Positions 8,206-17,092 of a DNA stretch of 54,899 nucleotides are shown one piece after another. Origin of the DNA: Kineococcus sp. TRM81007 (GTDB lineage: Bacteria > Actinomycetota > Actinomycetes > Actinomycetales > Kineococcaceae); assembly GCF_022669155.1 (NCBI RefSeq), contig NZ_JALBVB010000043.1:46847-101745 (forward strand), in the 5' to 3' direction. Position numbers and translations under genes: made by a program. How positions within the stretch are numbered: the stretch's first letter is position 1; each line of letters starts with the position of its first letter. The notes under the pieces were generated by a model. It was not told the origin of the DNA. It saw only the letters and a list, made by a program, of their open reading frames with translations, and ran no database searches.

Positions 8206-9517
8206 CCGGCCGCTGCACCTCCTCCGCGCGGGCGCGCTCGACCGCGCGCACCGACTCGCCGCGCACCGCCAGGAACCACCACGGCACCACGGCCCAGAAG
8301 GCGGCGGCACTGCCCCACGCGGTGCCGACCGCACCGCCCCAGAACGCCCCCGCGGTGGTGAACGCCACCAGCAGCAGGGCGTACGCGACGTGGATGCGCA
8401 GCGTCACCGGAGCGCGGTCCATGGCGTAGAGGACGCTGGCGAAACCGACCGAGGCGGCGGAACCCGCCTGCGCCACGACGACGGGCAGCAGCACCTCCCG
8501 GGTCCCCGCCCACGTGCCGTCCAGCAGGAAACGGCCCACCGCGTCGGGCCCGAGCAGGAACAGCACGCCCCACAGCACGCCGGCGGCGCTCACGGCGCCG
8601 GAGACGCCGGCGGCCGCCGAGCGCCAGGCACCGGCGGACATCCCGCGCTTGCGCTTGACCAGCTCGGGCACCACGAAACCGAGCATGCTCGTGGACAGGA
8701 TCATGACGGGTGACATCAGGAGGTTGGCGCCCCGCAGCGACCCCGCGGCCAGGGTGCTCGCGGTGACGAGGGAGACCACGAACACCGACAGCTGGTTGCC
8801 GCCCTGCAGCACGAGGAACTCCGGGAGCACGTAGCGCACCAGGCTCCACTGCTCGCGCACCCAGCCCGGCGCCGCGGCGGGCCGCGGCCACCGGCCCAGC
8901 AGGCGGACTCCGAGCAGGGAGGCCAGCAGCGCCGACGCGCCCCAGGCCAGGGTGAACGGCGTCGCCGAGGACGCCCCCCGCAGCAGCAGCGCCACCACCG
9001 CCGCCGCCTGCGCCGCCGTCCACGCGACGCTGAGCGCGGTGGAGGCCGCGGGTCGCCGGCGGGCCAGGAGCACCTGGCGCCACGCGTCCTGCAGCAGCAG
9101 GCCCGGCAGCACCACCGCGAGGGCCGTGACGCCGGTGGCGGTCAGGGCCAGGGCGCTGCCGGGCGCGTCGGCGACCGCGGCGAGCACCCGGCCCGCCACC
9201 AGCAGCACCAGGCCGACGGCGACGCCCACCACGAGCGCCGTTCCGGTGGCCGCTCGCGCGGCGCGCTCGAAACCGGGCCGGTCGGCGTCGGCGAACCGGA
9301 TGGACATCGGTGCCGTCGACACGGCGCGGCCGAGGCCCACGACGACGGTGTAGACGGCGAACGCGAGCGCGAAGGCGCCGAAGTCGTCCGGGGCCACGGC
9401 GCGCGCCACGACGAACTGCAGCAGGAAGTTGCTCAGGCTCGAGACGCCCTGGTCGCCGATGTTCCAGAAGACCCGGCGCACCGCCGGTTCGCGCAACCTG
9501 CTGATGGTTCTGACCAC
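8189..9517 (-). CDS. Polysaccharide flippase-like membrane protein (MOP superfamily)
   Basis: 442-aa, strongly hydrophobic protein with about 12 membrane segments. It starts RTISRLREPAVRRVFWNIGDQGVSSLSNFLLQFVVARAV in pieces typical of Wzx/MurJ-like lipid-linked oligosaccharide flippases: an N-terminal amphipathic stretch, then SLSNF and an FGAFALAF segment. The GTG at 9517 has GAGGT 5-6 nt upstream. It is divergent from a polysaccharide deacetylase and a GT2 glycosyltransferase, which supports a role in exporting a surface glycan. It ends EEVQRPEPAPV at a stop inside a 15-bp repeat. Substrate unknown. Confidence 0.82.
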   Translation of the reverse strand: MVRTISRLREPAVRRVFWNIGDQGVSSLSNFLLQFVVARAVAPDDFGAFALAFAVYTVVVGLGRAVSTAPMSIRFADADRPGFERAARAATGTALVVGVAVGLVLLVAGRVLAAVADAPGSALALTATGVTALAVVLPGLLLQDAWRQVLLARRRPAASTALSVAWTAAQAAAVVALLLRGASSATPFTLAWGASALLASLLGVRLLGRWPRPAAAPGWVREQWSLVRYVLPEFLVLQGGNQLSVFVVSLVTASTLAAGSLRGANLLMSPVMILSTSMLGFVVPELVKRKRGMSAGAWRSAAAGVSGAVSAAGVLWGVLFLLGPDAVGRFLLDGTWAGTREVLLPVVVAQAGSAASVGFASVLYAMDRAPVTLRIHVAYALLLVAFTTAGAFWGGAVGTAWGSAAAFWAVVPWWFLAVRGESVRAVERARAEEVQRPEPAPV

Positions 9518-9869
9518 TGACCGACCTCGGGTGCGGGCACGTGCCGGGACGCGCGACGACGGACGAACGGTCGATGGTAAGTGCCCGGCGAGGTGGTGGG
9601 TGCCGTTCGCCCGAACGGGGACCGGTGGCCGCCGCGACCGTGAACCGCGACGGACCGGAGGAGGTTCATCACCGAACGTCACAGCATCGCCCCGGTGGGG
9701 TGGAATCCCCCCGCGCGACGGCACCCGGCGCGCCGATCCACCGTTCGCCGGGGCACCCGGCTGCCCTAGCATCGTCCCGCCGCAGTCGGGGGGCTGGGCG
9801 CACCGGTCCGTCCCGGTGCCGGGGGGGGGAGCGCCGGGCCGCAGGGCCCGCGCAGTGAAGGGCTCGAAC
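9518..9869. promoter_or_regulatory. Divergent regulatory region with CCGTTCG/CGAACGG heptamers
   Basis: 352 bp with no gene, between the divergent flippase and deacetylase. The heptamer CGAACGG occurs at 9564-9570 and 9612-9618, and its complement CCGTTCG at 9603-9609 and 9741-9747. Positions 9603-9618 form a 16-bp palindrome. Candidate -10 elements are TACCAT (minus, 9573-9578) and TAGCAT (plus, 9767-9772); a heptamer overlaps the -35 position of the latter and the start region of the former. The deacetylase leader also carries a run of nine G (9831-9839) and small hairpins. Confidence 0.5.
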
Positions 9870-10739
9870 ATGGTCAGCACCGCAACGCCCGCGCCGACGG
9901 CGGGCAGTCCGTCCCGCACGTCCCTCGGACCTGGACCGGACGTCCTGGTCCGCCGCCGCGCGGCCGACTTCGACAGGCCGGGGCGCGGCAGGTTCACCCA
10001 GCCGGCGTGGGCGCGCCCGGTGAACCGAGCGCTGCGGGGCGCCTCGACGGTCCTGTGCGCGGACACCGACGAGCGGGTCGTCGCCCTCACCTACGACGAC
10101 GGTCCCGACCCGGAGCAGACCCCGGCGCTGCTGGACGTGCTCGCCCGCCGCTCGATCCGCGCCACGTTCTTCGTGCTGGTCGAGCACGCCGAGGCCCACC
10201 CCGGCATCGTGCGCCGCGCCCTCGACGAGGGGCACGAGGTGGAGCTGCACGGCATCGACCACACCCGCCTGAGCGCCCTGGGCACCCGCGCGGCGGTCGC
10301 CCGCGTCCGCGAGGGCAAGGACCGCCTCGAGCAGGTCACCGGCCGGCCCGTGCGGTTCTTCCGGCCGCCCTACGGGGCGCAGACGCTGCCGCAGGCCGTG
10401 GGTTTCCGCGCCCTCGGCCTGGAACTCGTCCTGTGGTCCGGGTGGGCGCAGGACTGGGTCCACGACGAGGTGCCGGCCGTGGCGGGCCGCATCGTCCGGC
10501 CCTTCCGCCCCGGCGCGGTGATCCTCCTGCACGACACCCGCGGCGACCCGGACGTCGGCGACCCCACCGAGGTGCCGCGGTTCTCCCGCGCCGAGGCGCT
10601 GTCGCACGCGCTGGACCTGCTGAGCGCGGGGGGCGCCGCGGAACCCTGGGACTACGCGACCGTCGGGCAGCTGCTCGCCGACCGCCCCGCCGTGCGCGCG
10701 GTGTGGGCCGAGACGTCCTCCCGGCGGCGGTCCCGGTGA
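9870..10739 (+). CDS. Polysaccharide deacetylase (NodB/CE4 family)
   Basis: 289 aa with the CE4 motifs in order: TYDDGPD (catalytic Asp and metal Asp), HGIDHTRLS (metal histidines), RFFRPPYGAQ, and ILLHDTR near the C-terminus. It should remove N- or O-acetyl groups from a cell-surface or peptidoglycan sugar. No clear signal peptide or membrane anchor precedes the domain, so cytoplasmic action or non-classical localisation is possible. ATG 9870 has GAAGGG 7 nt upstream; the in-frame GTG at 9855 would swallow that site. Its stop overlaps the start of the glycosyltransferase (GTGA). Confidence 0.9.
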   Translation: MVSTATPAPTAGSPSRTSLGPGPDVLVRRRAADFDRPGRGRFTQPAWARPVNRALRGASTVLCADTDERVVALTYDDGPDPEQTPALLDVLARRSIRATFFVLVEHAEAHPGIVRRALDEGHEVELHGIDHTRLSALGTRAAVARVREGKDRLEQVTGRPVRFFRPPYGAQTLPQAVGFRALGLELVLWSGWAQDWVHDEVPAVAGRIVRPFRPGAVILLHDTRGDPDVGDPTEVPRFSRAEALSHALDLLSAGGAAEPWDYATVGQLLADRPAVRAVWAETSSRRRSR

Positions 10740-11665
10740 GCGCGGGCCAGGACGCCGTGCCCGTGCGGGTCTCCGTCGTCATCGCGACGTACCAGGCGGC
10801 GCACACCCTCGTCGAGCAGCTCGCCGCGCTCGCCCGCCAGGAGTCCCGCCTCAGCTGGGAGGTGCTGGTCTGCGACAACGGATCGACGGACGGCACCCGT
10901 GGGCTGGTGGAGGCCTGGGCCGGCCGCCTGCCGCGGCTGCGGTGGGTCGACGCCGGTGCGCGCCGGGGCGCCGGCGCCGCGCGAAACGTCGGTGCGCAGC
11001 TGGCGCAGGGCGAGTGGCTGGTGTTCTGCGACGCGGACGACGTCGTCGCGCCCGGCTGGCTGGACGCCATGGCGCGCGCCCTGGCGGAGAACCCCTTCGT
11101 GGCCGGCCGGTTCGGCATGGACGAGCTGAACGACCCGTGGACCGTCGCCGCGCGCAGCCTGCAGCAGCAGGACGGTCTGCAGAACTCGCCGTTCCCTCCG
11201 CACCTGCCGCACGCCGGCGCGGGGAACATGGGGGTGCACCGCTCCGCGTTCCTGTCCGTCGGCGGCTTCGACCCCGGCGCGCTGCACCTGGAGGACACCG
11301 ACCTCAGCTGGCGGCTGCAGCTCGCCGGCCACCCGCTGGCGTTCGCCCCCGACGCCGTGGTGCACGTGCGGTTGCGCGCCACGTTCCAGAACCTGTACCG
11401 GCAGGGTTTCGACTACGGCGCCGCCGAGGCGTGGCTGGAGCAGCGGTACCGCGACGTCCGACCGGACCCGGCGGACGTGCCGCCGGCCGGGCCGGGGGGC
11501 GGGTCCGGGACGGCGACGATGCTGCGCAAGCTCGCGGCCGTGCGGGACCGGGGCAGCCTGGGCCACTTCCTGTGGCAGATGGGCTGGCACGTCGGGCACC
11601 GCCGCAGGCCGCACGTGGCGCCGGACCCGCTGCAGCACGTTCCCCGCTCCCTCTCCGCGTCCTGA
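10736..11665 (+). CDS. Family 2 glycosyltransferase
   Basis: 309-aa inverting GT-A glycosyltransferase. It has VSVVIATYQA at the N-terminus, VCDNGSTDGT nucleotide binding, VFCDADD as the DxD metal motif, and GGFD followed by EDTDLSWRLQLAG, the acceptor/base region of GT2 enzymes. No membrane segment. Translationally coupled to the deacetylase (GTGA). With the divergent flippase it forms a small surface-polysaccharide module. Donor and acceptor are unknown. Confidence 0.9.
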   Translation: MSAGQDAVPVRVSVVIATYQAAHTLVEQLAALARQESRLSWEVLVCDNGSTDGTRGLVEAWAGRLPRLRWVDAGARRGAGAARNVGAQLAQGEWLVFCDADDVVAPGWLDAMARALAENPFVAGRFGMDELNDPWTVAARSLQQQDGLQNSPFPPHLPHAGAGNMGVHRSAFLSVGGFDPGALHLEDTDLSWRLQLAGHPLAFAPDAVVHVRLRATFQNLYRQGFDYGAAEAWLEQRYRDVRPDPADVPPAGPGGGSGTATMLRKLAAVRDRGSLGHFLWQMGWHVGHRRRPHVAPDPLQHVPRSLSAS

Positions 11666-11677
11666 AGGGACCCGTCC

Positions 11678-12427
11678 GTGGACCTGAACGCCGACGTCGG
11701 TGAGAGCTTCGGGCGCTGGACCCTCGGCGACGACGAGGCGCTGCTGGAGGTGGTCACCAGCGCGAACGTCGCGTGCGGGTTCCACGCCGGCGACCCCACG
11801 GTGCTGCGGCGCGCCTGCGAGCTGGCGGCCGCGCGCGGCGTGGCCGTCGGGGCCCAGGTGGGGTACCGGGACCTGGCGGGTTTCGGGCGCCGGTTCGTCG
11901 ACGTCGCCCCCGCGGAGCTGACGGACGACGTGCTGTACCAGATCGGTGCGCTGGAGGCCCTCGCCCGCGTCGCCGGCACCCGCGTCGCGTACCTCAAACC
12001 CCACGGCGCCCTCTACAACGCGGTCGTGCACCACGAGGCGCAGGCCGCCGCCGTCGTCGAGGCCGTGCACCGGTACGACCCCGCGATGGCCGTGCTGGGC
12101 CTGCCCGGTTCGCGGTTCCTGGACCTGGCCGGGCGTGCCGGGCTGCGCACCGTCGCCGAGGCGTTCGCCGACCGCGCCTACACGCCCGCCGGCACCCTCG
12201 TTCCCCGCACCGAGCCCGGCGCCGTCCTGCACGACGCCGACGAGATCGCCCGCCGCTGCGCGCGCCTGGCCAGCGAGGGGCGCGTGACGGCAGTCGACGG
12301 CAGCGACGTGGAGGTGGCTGCGGCGTCGATCTGCGTGCACGGCGACACCCCGGGCGCGGTCGGCATCGCCCGGCGGGTGCGGGCGGCGCTGGAGGAGGCC
12401 GGCGCGCAGCTCGCGCCGTTCGCCTGA
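11678..12427 (+). CDS. pxpA: 5-oxoprolinase subunit PxpA (LamB/YcsF family)
   Basis: 249-aa LamB/YcsF protein, the PxpA subunit of 5-oxoprolinase. It starts with the invariant [13 protein letters not shown], then [13 protein letters not shown], and [11 protein letters not shown]; the C-terminal [10 protein letters not shown] is intact. GTG 11678 has GAAGGGA 7 nt upstream. It is 12 nt downstream of the glycosyltransferase and probably co-transcribed with the polysaccharide genes. Its partners pxpB and pxpC are on the opposite strand 3.5 kb to the left, which is unusual because the three are normally adjacent. Confidence 0.93.
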   Translation: MDLNADVGESFGRWTLGDDEALLEVVTSANVACGFHAGDPTVLRRACELAAARGVAVGAQVGYRDLAGFGRRFVDVAPAELTDDVLYQIGALEALARVAGTRVAYLKPHGALYNAVVHHEAQAAAVVEAVHRYDPAMAVLGLPGSRFLDLAGRAGLRTVAEAFADRAYTPAGTLVPRTEPGAVLHDADEIARRCARLASEGRVTAVDGSDVEVAAASICVHGDTPGAVGIARRVRAALEEAGAQLAPFA

Positions 12428-12458
12428 CCCGGCGGCTCGTCACCGGGCGCGCTCGTGC

Positions 12459-13268
12459 TCAGCCGCGCTCGCCCGCCCCCACCCGCCCCGCCGCCGCGGC
12501 CGCCCCGGGCAGGTCGGCGCCCGGGGCGGCCGGCACGTTCAGCAGCCGGTCCAGGAGGAAGCCGACCGCGCCGATGAGCACGATCGTGGCGGCCAGGCGC
12601 GGGTAGTCGAGCTGGTCGCGCGCGTTGAGCACCGCGTACCCCAGGCCGGAGTCGACGCCCAGCATCTCCGCGGGCACCAGCACCACCCACCCGATCCCCA
12701 GGGCCAGGCGCAGCGAGCTCAGCACGTGCGGGCGCAGCGCCGGCAGCACCACCGTGCCCAGGGCCTCGACGCGGGAGGCGCCCAGGGAGCGCGCCACCGC
12801 GAGCAGCGCGGGGTCCACCGTGCGCACGGCGTGGGCGGTGCCCAGGGCCACCGGCCACAGCGCCGCGACGGCGACGAGGGCCGTGACGGGTGCGTCGCCG
12901 ACCCCGAGGAGCACCACCGCCAGCGGCGCCCACGCCAGCGGGGAGGTCATCCGCAGGACCGCCACCACCGGTGCCGTCGCGTGCTCCAGGCGGCGCCGCG
13001 AACCCAGCAGCAGGCCGAGCAGCACGCCCGCCGCACCCGCGACCGCCAGGCCCAGCAGCAGCCGGCGCAGGCTCGCCGCGACGTCCAGCGCGGTGGAGCG
13101 CCGCCCCAGCAGCTCCACCAGCGCGGTGGCCGTCGACCACGGCCCCGTCCGCGAGAGCACGGGGTCGCCGGCGGCGAGCACGTCGCACACCAGCCACCAC
13201 GCGCCGACCGTGGCGGCCAGCGCCGCGGCCCGCGGCCACCAGCGGACCACGGCGCTCACGGCGCTCAC
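12459..13268 (-). CDS. ABC transporter permease (SsuC/TauC/NrtB type)
   Basis: 269-aa permease of the nitrate/sulfonate/taurine ABC family, with about six membrane segments and the EAA-type loop ARSLGASRVEALGTVVLPALRP. The GTG at 13268 lies in the GTGA overlap with the upstream ATPase/binding-protein gene; a second in-frame GTG nine bases later arises from a duplicated GGCGCTCAC unit. It forms a two-gene importer with that fused protein. The substrate is not evident. Confidence 0.9.
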   Translation of the reverse strand: MSAVSAVVRWWPRAAALAATVGAWWLVCDVLAAGDPVLSRTGPWSTATALVELLGRRSTALDVAASLRRLLLGLAVAGAAGVLLGLLLGSRRRLEHATAPVVAVLRMTSPLAWAPLAVVLLGVGDAPVTALVAVAALWPVALGTAHAVRTVDPALLAVARSLGASRVEALGTVVLPALRPHVLSSLRLALGIGWVVLVPAEMLGVDSGLGYAVLNARDQLDYPRLAATIVLIGAVGFLLDRLLNVPAAPGADLPGAAAAAGRVGAGERG

Positions 13269-15259
13269 GGCGCGACCACCTCCGTGCGCTGCGGGGACGT
13301 GCCGAAGGCCGCCAGCCCGGCGGTCCCGCCGAGCGCCCGCAGCACCGGCCCGTCGTCGACCAGGTCGGCGTGCACGGCCGCGGGGTCCAGCCCGGCCAGC
13401 CACGCCGTGTCGCCGACCACGTCCGTGGTCCCCATCGCCCGCACCAGCTCGGCGGTGTACGAGGGGTGCGGGTACGGCTGGAAGCCGATGCGCTGCTGGT
13501 GCCACTGCGGGTGCTGCACCGCCCCCGTGCGCAGGTGCTCCTCGCCCGGTTCACCGGCGAAGGTGCGCAGCAGCGCGGGCAGCGGTTGCGGCAGGTAGCC
13601 GCCCTCCGACAGCAGCCGCGCACCGCGCGGACCGTCGGCGCGCAGGCTGCGCTGGGCCGCGACCAGGCCGCGCACCGCGGCGTCCGCGGCCTCGGGCCGC
13701 TCGTCCAGCAACCGCTGGTGCACCACCGTCACGCAGCAGGCGTGGTCCTTCCAGACGTCCCCGGTGAAGCGCAGCACCCGCCCCACGCCCTGCACCTCCG
13801 CCGCCGCGTTGAACGGCTCGGCGACGGTGAACCCCGCGACCTCGCCCGCGGCCAGCGCCGGCGGCATGTCCGAGGGGGCCATGAGCACCAGCTTCACGGT
13901 GCCCTCCGCCGCGGACGGCTCGCCCCGCAGCACCGGGCGCAGGCCCGCGGCCCGCAGGACCTGCTGCACGACGACGTTGTGGACCGACCACCAGAACGGC
14001 ACCGCGACGGTGCGCCCGGCCAGGTCCGCGACGTCGCCGACGTCCGGGGCGACCGTCAGCGCCGAGCCGTTGACGTGGTTCCACATCAGCACGCGCACCG
14101 GCACCCCGGCGGCGTGGCGCAGCTGCACCGCCAGGGGCATGAGCATGTGCACCACGTCGACGGCGCCCGCCTGGAGGGCCTCCGCCAGGTCCGGCCAGGA
14201 GCGGAACATCACCGGCCGCGGGGCCGTGAGGCCCTGGGCGGCCAGCTCGCCGTCGGCGTGGGCGACGAGCAGGGGAGCGGCGTCGGTGATCGGCAGGTAC
14301 CCGGTGCGCAGCGGCCCGCCGGGGACGGCGGCGGTGCCCGCGGCCACCGCCCGGCCGGGTGCACCGCTCGCCAGCCCGGCCGCGAACGGCGCGGCGAGCA
14401 GCGCCGTGGCCGCCCCGGCGCGCAGCAGCTGCCGGCGGCCCGCCGCGCGCTGCCCGGGGGCCGCGACGGCGCTCGCCCCCGCCGGGGCGCCACCGGTGGG
14501 GTCCGGCACGTCCCGGCCGCCGGGGAAGCGCTCGAGCAGCACCCGCCGGGCGCTGCCGTCGGCCAGGTCGCCCCGCTCGCGCACGGGGCTCGCCACGACC
14601 GCCAGGGGCCCCGGGCGGCCGCTGAGCAGCGCCACCCGGTCGCCGAGCAGCAGCGCCTCGTCCAGGTCGTGCGTCACCAGCACGACGGCGGTGCCCAGCC
14701 GCGAGCGCACCGCGCCCAGCCAGTCCTGCAGCTCGGAGCGGGTCAGCGGGTCCAGGGCGCCGAACGGCTCGTCCAGCAGCAGCAGCGAGGGGCCGGTGAC
14801 CACGGCGCGGGCGAGCGCGACGCGCTGCGCCTGGCCCCCGGACAGCTGCCCCGGCCGGCGCGCGGCGAGGTCGGCGATGCCCAGTTCCCCCAGCACCCGT
14901 GCCACCCGCTCGCCGGCGCCGGGGCTCCGGGCCGGCCAGCGCCCGCCGTTGCGGCGGTACTCCAGCCCCAGCGCCACGTTGCCGGCGACCGTGCGCCAGG
15001 GCAGCAGGTGGGCCTGCTGGGCGACCAGCGCGGTGCGGCCCGGGCCGGCCGGGCCGTCGTCCGGGCGCCGCACGGTGCCGGTGTCGGGTGCGCGCAGGCC
15101 CGCGAGCACCTGCAGCAGCGTGGACTTGCCCGCGCCCGAGGGGCCGACGACCGCCAGCAGCTCGCCGGGGCCGACGTCCAGGTCCACCCCGCGCAGCACC
15201 TCCCGCTCGCCGAAGCGGACGCCCACGCCGGACAGGACGGTGCTGCCGGGGGAGGTCAC
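13265..15259 (-). CDS. Fused ABC ATPase and NMT1/NrtA-like substrate-binding protein
   Basis: One uninterrupted 664-aa frame. Residues about 1-245 are a complete SsuB/TauB/NrtD-type ATPase: Walker A GPSGAGKS (39-46), Q-loop near 81, LSGGQ (139-143), Walker B LLLLDEP, H-loop His 197. A linker leads to a twin-arginine-like hydrophobic segment (GRRQLLRAGAATALLAAPF, about 274-295). Residues about 316-664 are a NrtA/CmpA/SsuA-type binding protein starting LRTGYLPITDAAPLLVA. An ATPase works in the cytoplasm and a binding protein outside, so this is topologically odd. Cyanobacterial NrtC/CmpC have a comparable ATPase plus NrtA-like domain, but without a signal segment. An internal GTG at 14509 could also start the binding protein alone. 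GTG 15259 was chosen without a clear ribosome site. Confidence 0.85.
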   Translation of the reverse strand: MTSPGSTVLSGVGVRFGEREVLRGVDLDVGPGELLAVVGPSGAGKSTLLQVLAGLRAPDTGTVRRPDDGPAGPGRTALVAQQAHLLPWRTVAGNVALGLEYRRNGGRWPARSPGAGERVARVLGELGIADLAARRPGQLSGGQAQRVALARAVVTGPSLLLLDEPFGALDPLTRSELQDWLGAVRSRLGTAVVLVTHDLDEALLLGDRVALLSGRPGPLAVVASPVRERGDLADGSARRVLLERFPGGRDVPDPTGGAPAGASAVAAPGQRAAGRRQLLRAGAATALLAAPFAAGLASGAPGRAVAAGTAAVPGGPLRTGYLPITDAAPLLVAHADGELAAQGLTAPRPVMFRSWPDLAEALQAGAVDVVHMLMPLAVQLRHAAGVPVRVLMWNHVNGSALTVAPDVGDVADLAGRTVAVPFWWSVHNVVVQQVLRAAGLRPVLRGEPSAAEGTVKLVLMAPSDMPPALAAGEVAGFTVAEPFNAAAEVQGVGRVLRFTGDVWKDHACCVTVVHQRLLDERPEAADAAVRGLVAAQRSLRADGPRGARLLSEGGYLPQPLPALLRTFAGEPGEEHLRTGAVQHPQWHQQRIGFQPYPHPSYTAELVRAMGTTDVVGDTAWLAGLDPAAVHADLVDDGPVLRALGGTAGLAAFGTSPQRTEVVAP

Positions 15260-15338
15260 GGCCCGATCGTGCAGGAGGGCGGTGCCCCACGGCCACCCCG
15301 GGGCGCCGTCCCGGGGTGCCACCGCGGTGCGCCGCCGG

Positions 15339-17003
15339 TCAGCGCCGGCGCCGCCGCCCGCGCGCCGTCCACCCCAGGTACGCCGTCAGCGAGCCGACCG
15401 CCGCTGCGCCCAGGGCGGCCACCTTCGTCTCGTGCGGCTTCAGCCGGTCCGGGTCCGCGGAGGCCAGCAGCGCCAGCGCCTCGATGCCCGCGGCCGTCAC
15501 CATCGCCACCACGAGCCGGTTGCCGATGCGCTCCACGCGCGCCACCAGCGGGTCCAGGTCGTCGGTGCGCACCGAGACCGACACCCCGTCGCGGTCCAGC
15601 ACGTCCAGCAGCCGCCCGAGCTGGCCGGGCAGCTCCACGCCCAGCGCCGCCGCGTCCAGGCCCGCCTGGCGCAGCCGCCGCGCGATGGCCACCGGGTCCA
15701 CGTGCCCCAGCACCAGCCGGCGCGCGTACGGGCTCAGGACGCTGCCGATCTGGAAGTCGGGGTCCAGCGTGGAGCCCAGGCCCTCCGTCATCACGATCAT
15801 CTTCACGACCAGCGCGAGGTTGCGCGGCAGCGCCAGGTGGTGCCGGCGCAGGATCTCCAGCACGTCGCGCACGATGTCGCCGATGCGGACCTTCCCCAGC
15901 GGCAGGCCCTCGTAGCGGCTGAGCAGGTACGCGGCGTCCGCGGTGAGCCGGCCCCGGTCCACGCGCTGCTTGGTGATGCCGATGTCGGCGAAGGCCGCCG
16001 CGATGCGCGCGGGGTCACGCCGCTCGAAGGCCGCCAGCAGCGCCGCCAGGTGCCGGCGGGTGCGCTCGTCGACCTCCCCGACCATGCCGTAGTCGAGCAG
16101 GCCGATGCGGCCGCTGGGTTCGATGAGGAAGTTCCCCGGGTGCGGGTCGGCGTGGAAGAAGCCGTGCTCGAAGACCATGTCGGCCATCAGCCGGGTGGCC
16201 CGCGCCGCCAGCGCGCTGCGGTCGACGCCCGCCTCGTCCAGGGCCCGCAGGTCGCTGATCTTCGTGCCCCGCAGGCGTTCGAGGGTGATGACGCGCGAGG
16301 TGGTGGTGTCCCAGTGCACCTCCGGGACGTGGATGTCGGGGTCCCCGCGGAAGTTGCGGGCGAAGCGCTCGGCGTTCTGCGCCTCCTGCAGGTAGTCCAG
16401 CTCCGCGCGCAGGGTGTCGGCGAAGTCGGTCGTCAGGCCCACCAGGTCGTAGTCGGCGGCCGCGGACCAGCGCTGCGCCGCGCGCGCCGCCAGGGCCCGC
16501 AGGATCTCCAGGTCCGCCTCCACCTCCTCCACCACGCCGGGCCGGCGCACCTTGACGACGACCTCGCTGCCGTCGGCGAGCGTGGCCGTGTGGGCCTGCC
16601 CGATGGAGGCGCTGGCCAGCGGGACGGGGTCGAAGCGCAGGAAGACCTTCTCGGGGTCGGCGCCCAGCTCCTCGCGCACCGCGGCCCGCACCACCTCCAG
16701 CGGCACGGGCGAGGCGCGGTCCTGCAGCTTCTCCAGCTCCTGCTGGAAGGCGGGGCTCAGCAGGTCCGGGCGGGTGGACAGGATCTGCCCGAGCTTCACC
16801 GCCGTGGGGCCCAGCTCCTCCAGCACCAGCCGCACGTGCACGGCGACGCTGTGCGGCTCACCGCTCGGGGCGCGGGCGGCCGCGACGCGCTCGGGGCGCA
16901 CCCAGCGCTCCAGGCCGAGGGCGTGCACGAAGTAGCCGAGCCCGTGCCGGTACAGGACACGGCTGATCTGCAGGTAGCGGTCCTGGTGGCGCACGGCCCC
17001 CAT
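15339..17003 (-). CDS. UbiB/ABC1-family atypical kinase
   Basis: 554-aa ABC1/UbiB (AarF) protein-kinase-like protein. Motifs: KLGQ in the N-terminal extension, the Ala-rich loop ASASIGQAH, VVVKVRRPG (ATP lysine), FFHADPHPGN (catalytic loop) and LLDYGMVG (metal-binding DFG equivalent). Two hydrophobic segments at the C-terminus suggest a membrane anchor. The family supports isoprenoid quinone or lipid metabolism through ATPase activity. ATG 17003 has AGGGG about 6 nt upstream. It sits next to the succinate dehydrogenase operon, which uses menaquinone, but a hairpin separates them. Confidence 0.9.
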   Translation of the reverse strand: MGAVRHQDRYLQISRVLYRHGLGYFVHALGLERWVRPERVAAARAPSGEPHSVAVHVRLVLEELGPTAVKLGQILSTRPDLLSPAFQQELEKLQDRASPVPLEVVRAAVREELGADPEKVFLRFDPVPLASASIGQAHTATLADGSEVVVKVRRPGVVEEVEADLEILRALAARAAQRWSAAADYDLVGLTTDFADTLRAELDYLQEAQNAERFARNFRGDPDIHVPEVHWDTTTSRVITLERLRGTKISDLRALDEAGVDRSALAARATRLMADMVFEHGFFHADPHPGNFLIEPSGRIGLLDYGMVGEVDERTRRHLAALLAAFERRDPARIAAAFADIGITKQRVDRGRLTADAAYLLSRYEGLPLGKVRIGDIVRDVLEILRRHHLALPRNLALVVKMIVMTEGLGSTLDPDFQIGSVLSPYARRLVLGHVDPVAIARRLRQAGLDAAALGVELPGQLGRLLDVLDRDGVSVSVRTDDLDPLVARVERIGNRLVVAMVTAAGIEALALLASADPDRLKPHETKVAALGAAAVGSLTAYLGWTARGRRRRR

Positions 17004-17031
17004 CCTGACCCCTGGAGCGCGAACGCGCGAA

Positions 17032-17062
17032 GGCCCGCCCCGCTGCACGAGCGGGACGGGCC
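17032..17062 (-). terminator. Hairpin after sdhB
   Basis: 12-bp arms at 17032-17043 and 17051-17062 (one G:U-type mismatch) around a 7-nt loop, about 30 nt past the sdhB stop in the direction of transcription. Likely the end of the sdhCDAB transcript. Confidence 0.65.
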
Positions 17063-17092
17063 CCCGGGCCGCGGCGCCGGGTGGCGCCGGCC

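Noticed and set aside
13265-14509. Annotating the binding-protein half as a separate gene starting at GTG 14509
   Set aside because: There is no stop codon between the ATPase and this half and no convincing ribosome site before 14509, so one fused gene is the simpler reading; kept as an alternative.
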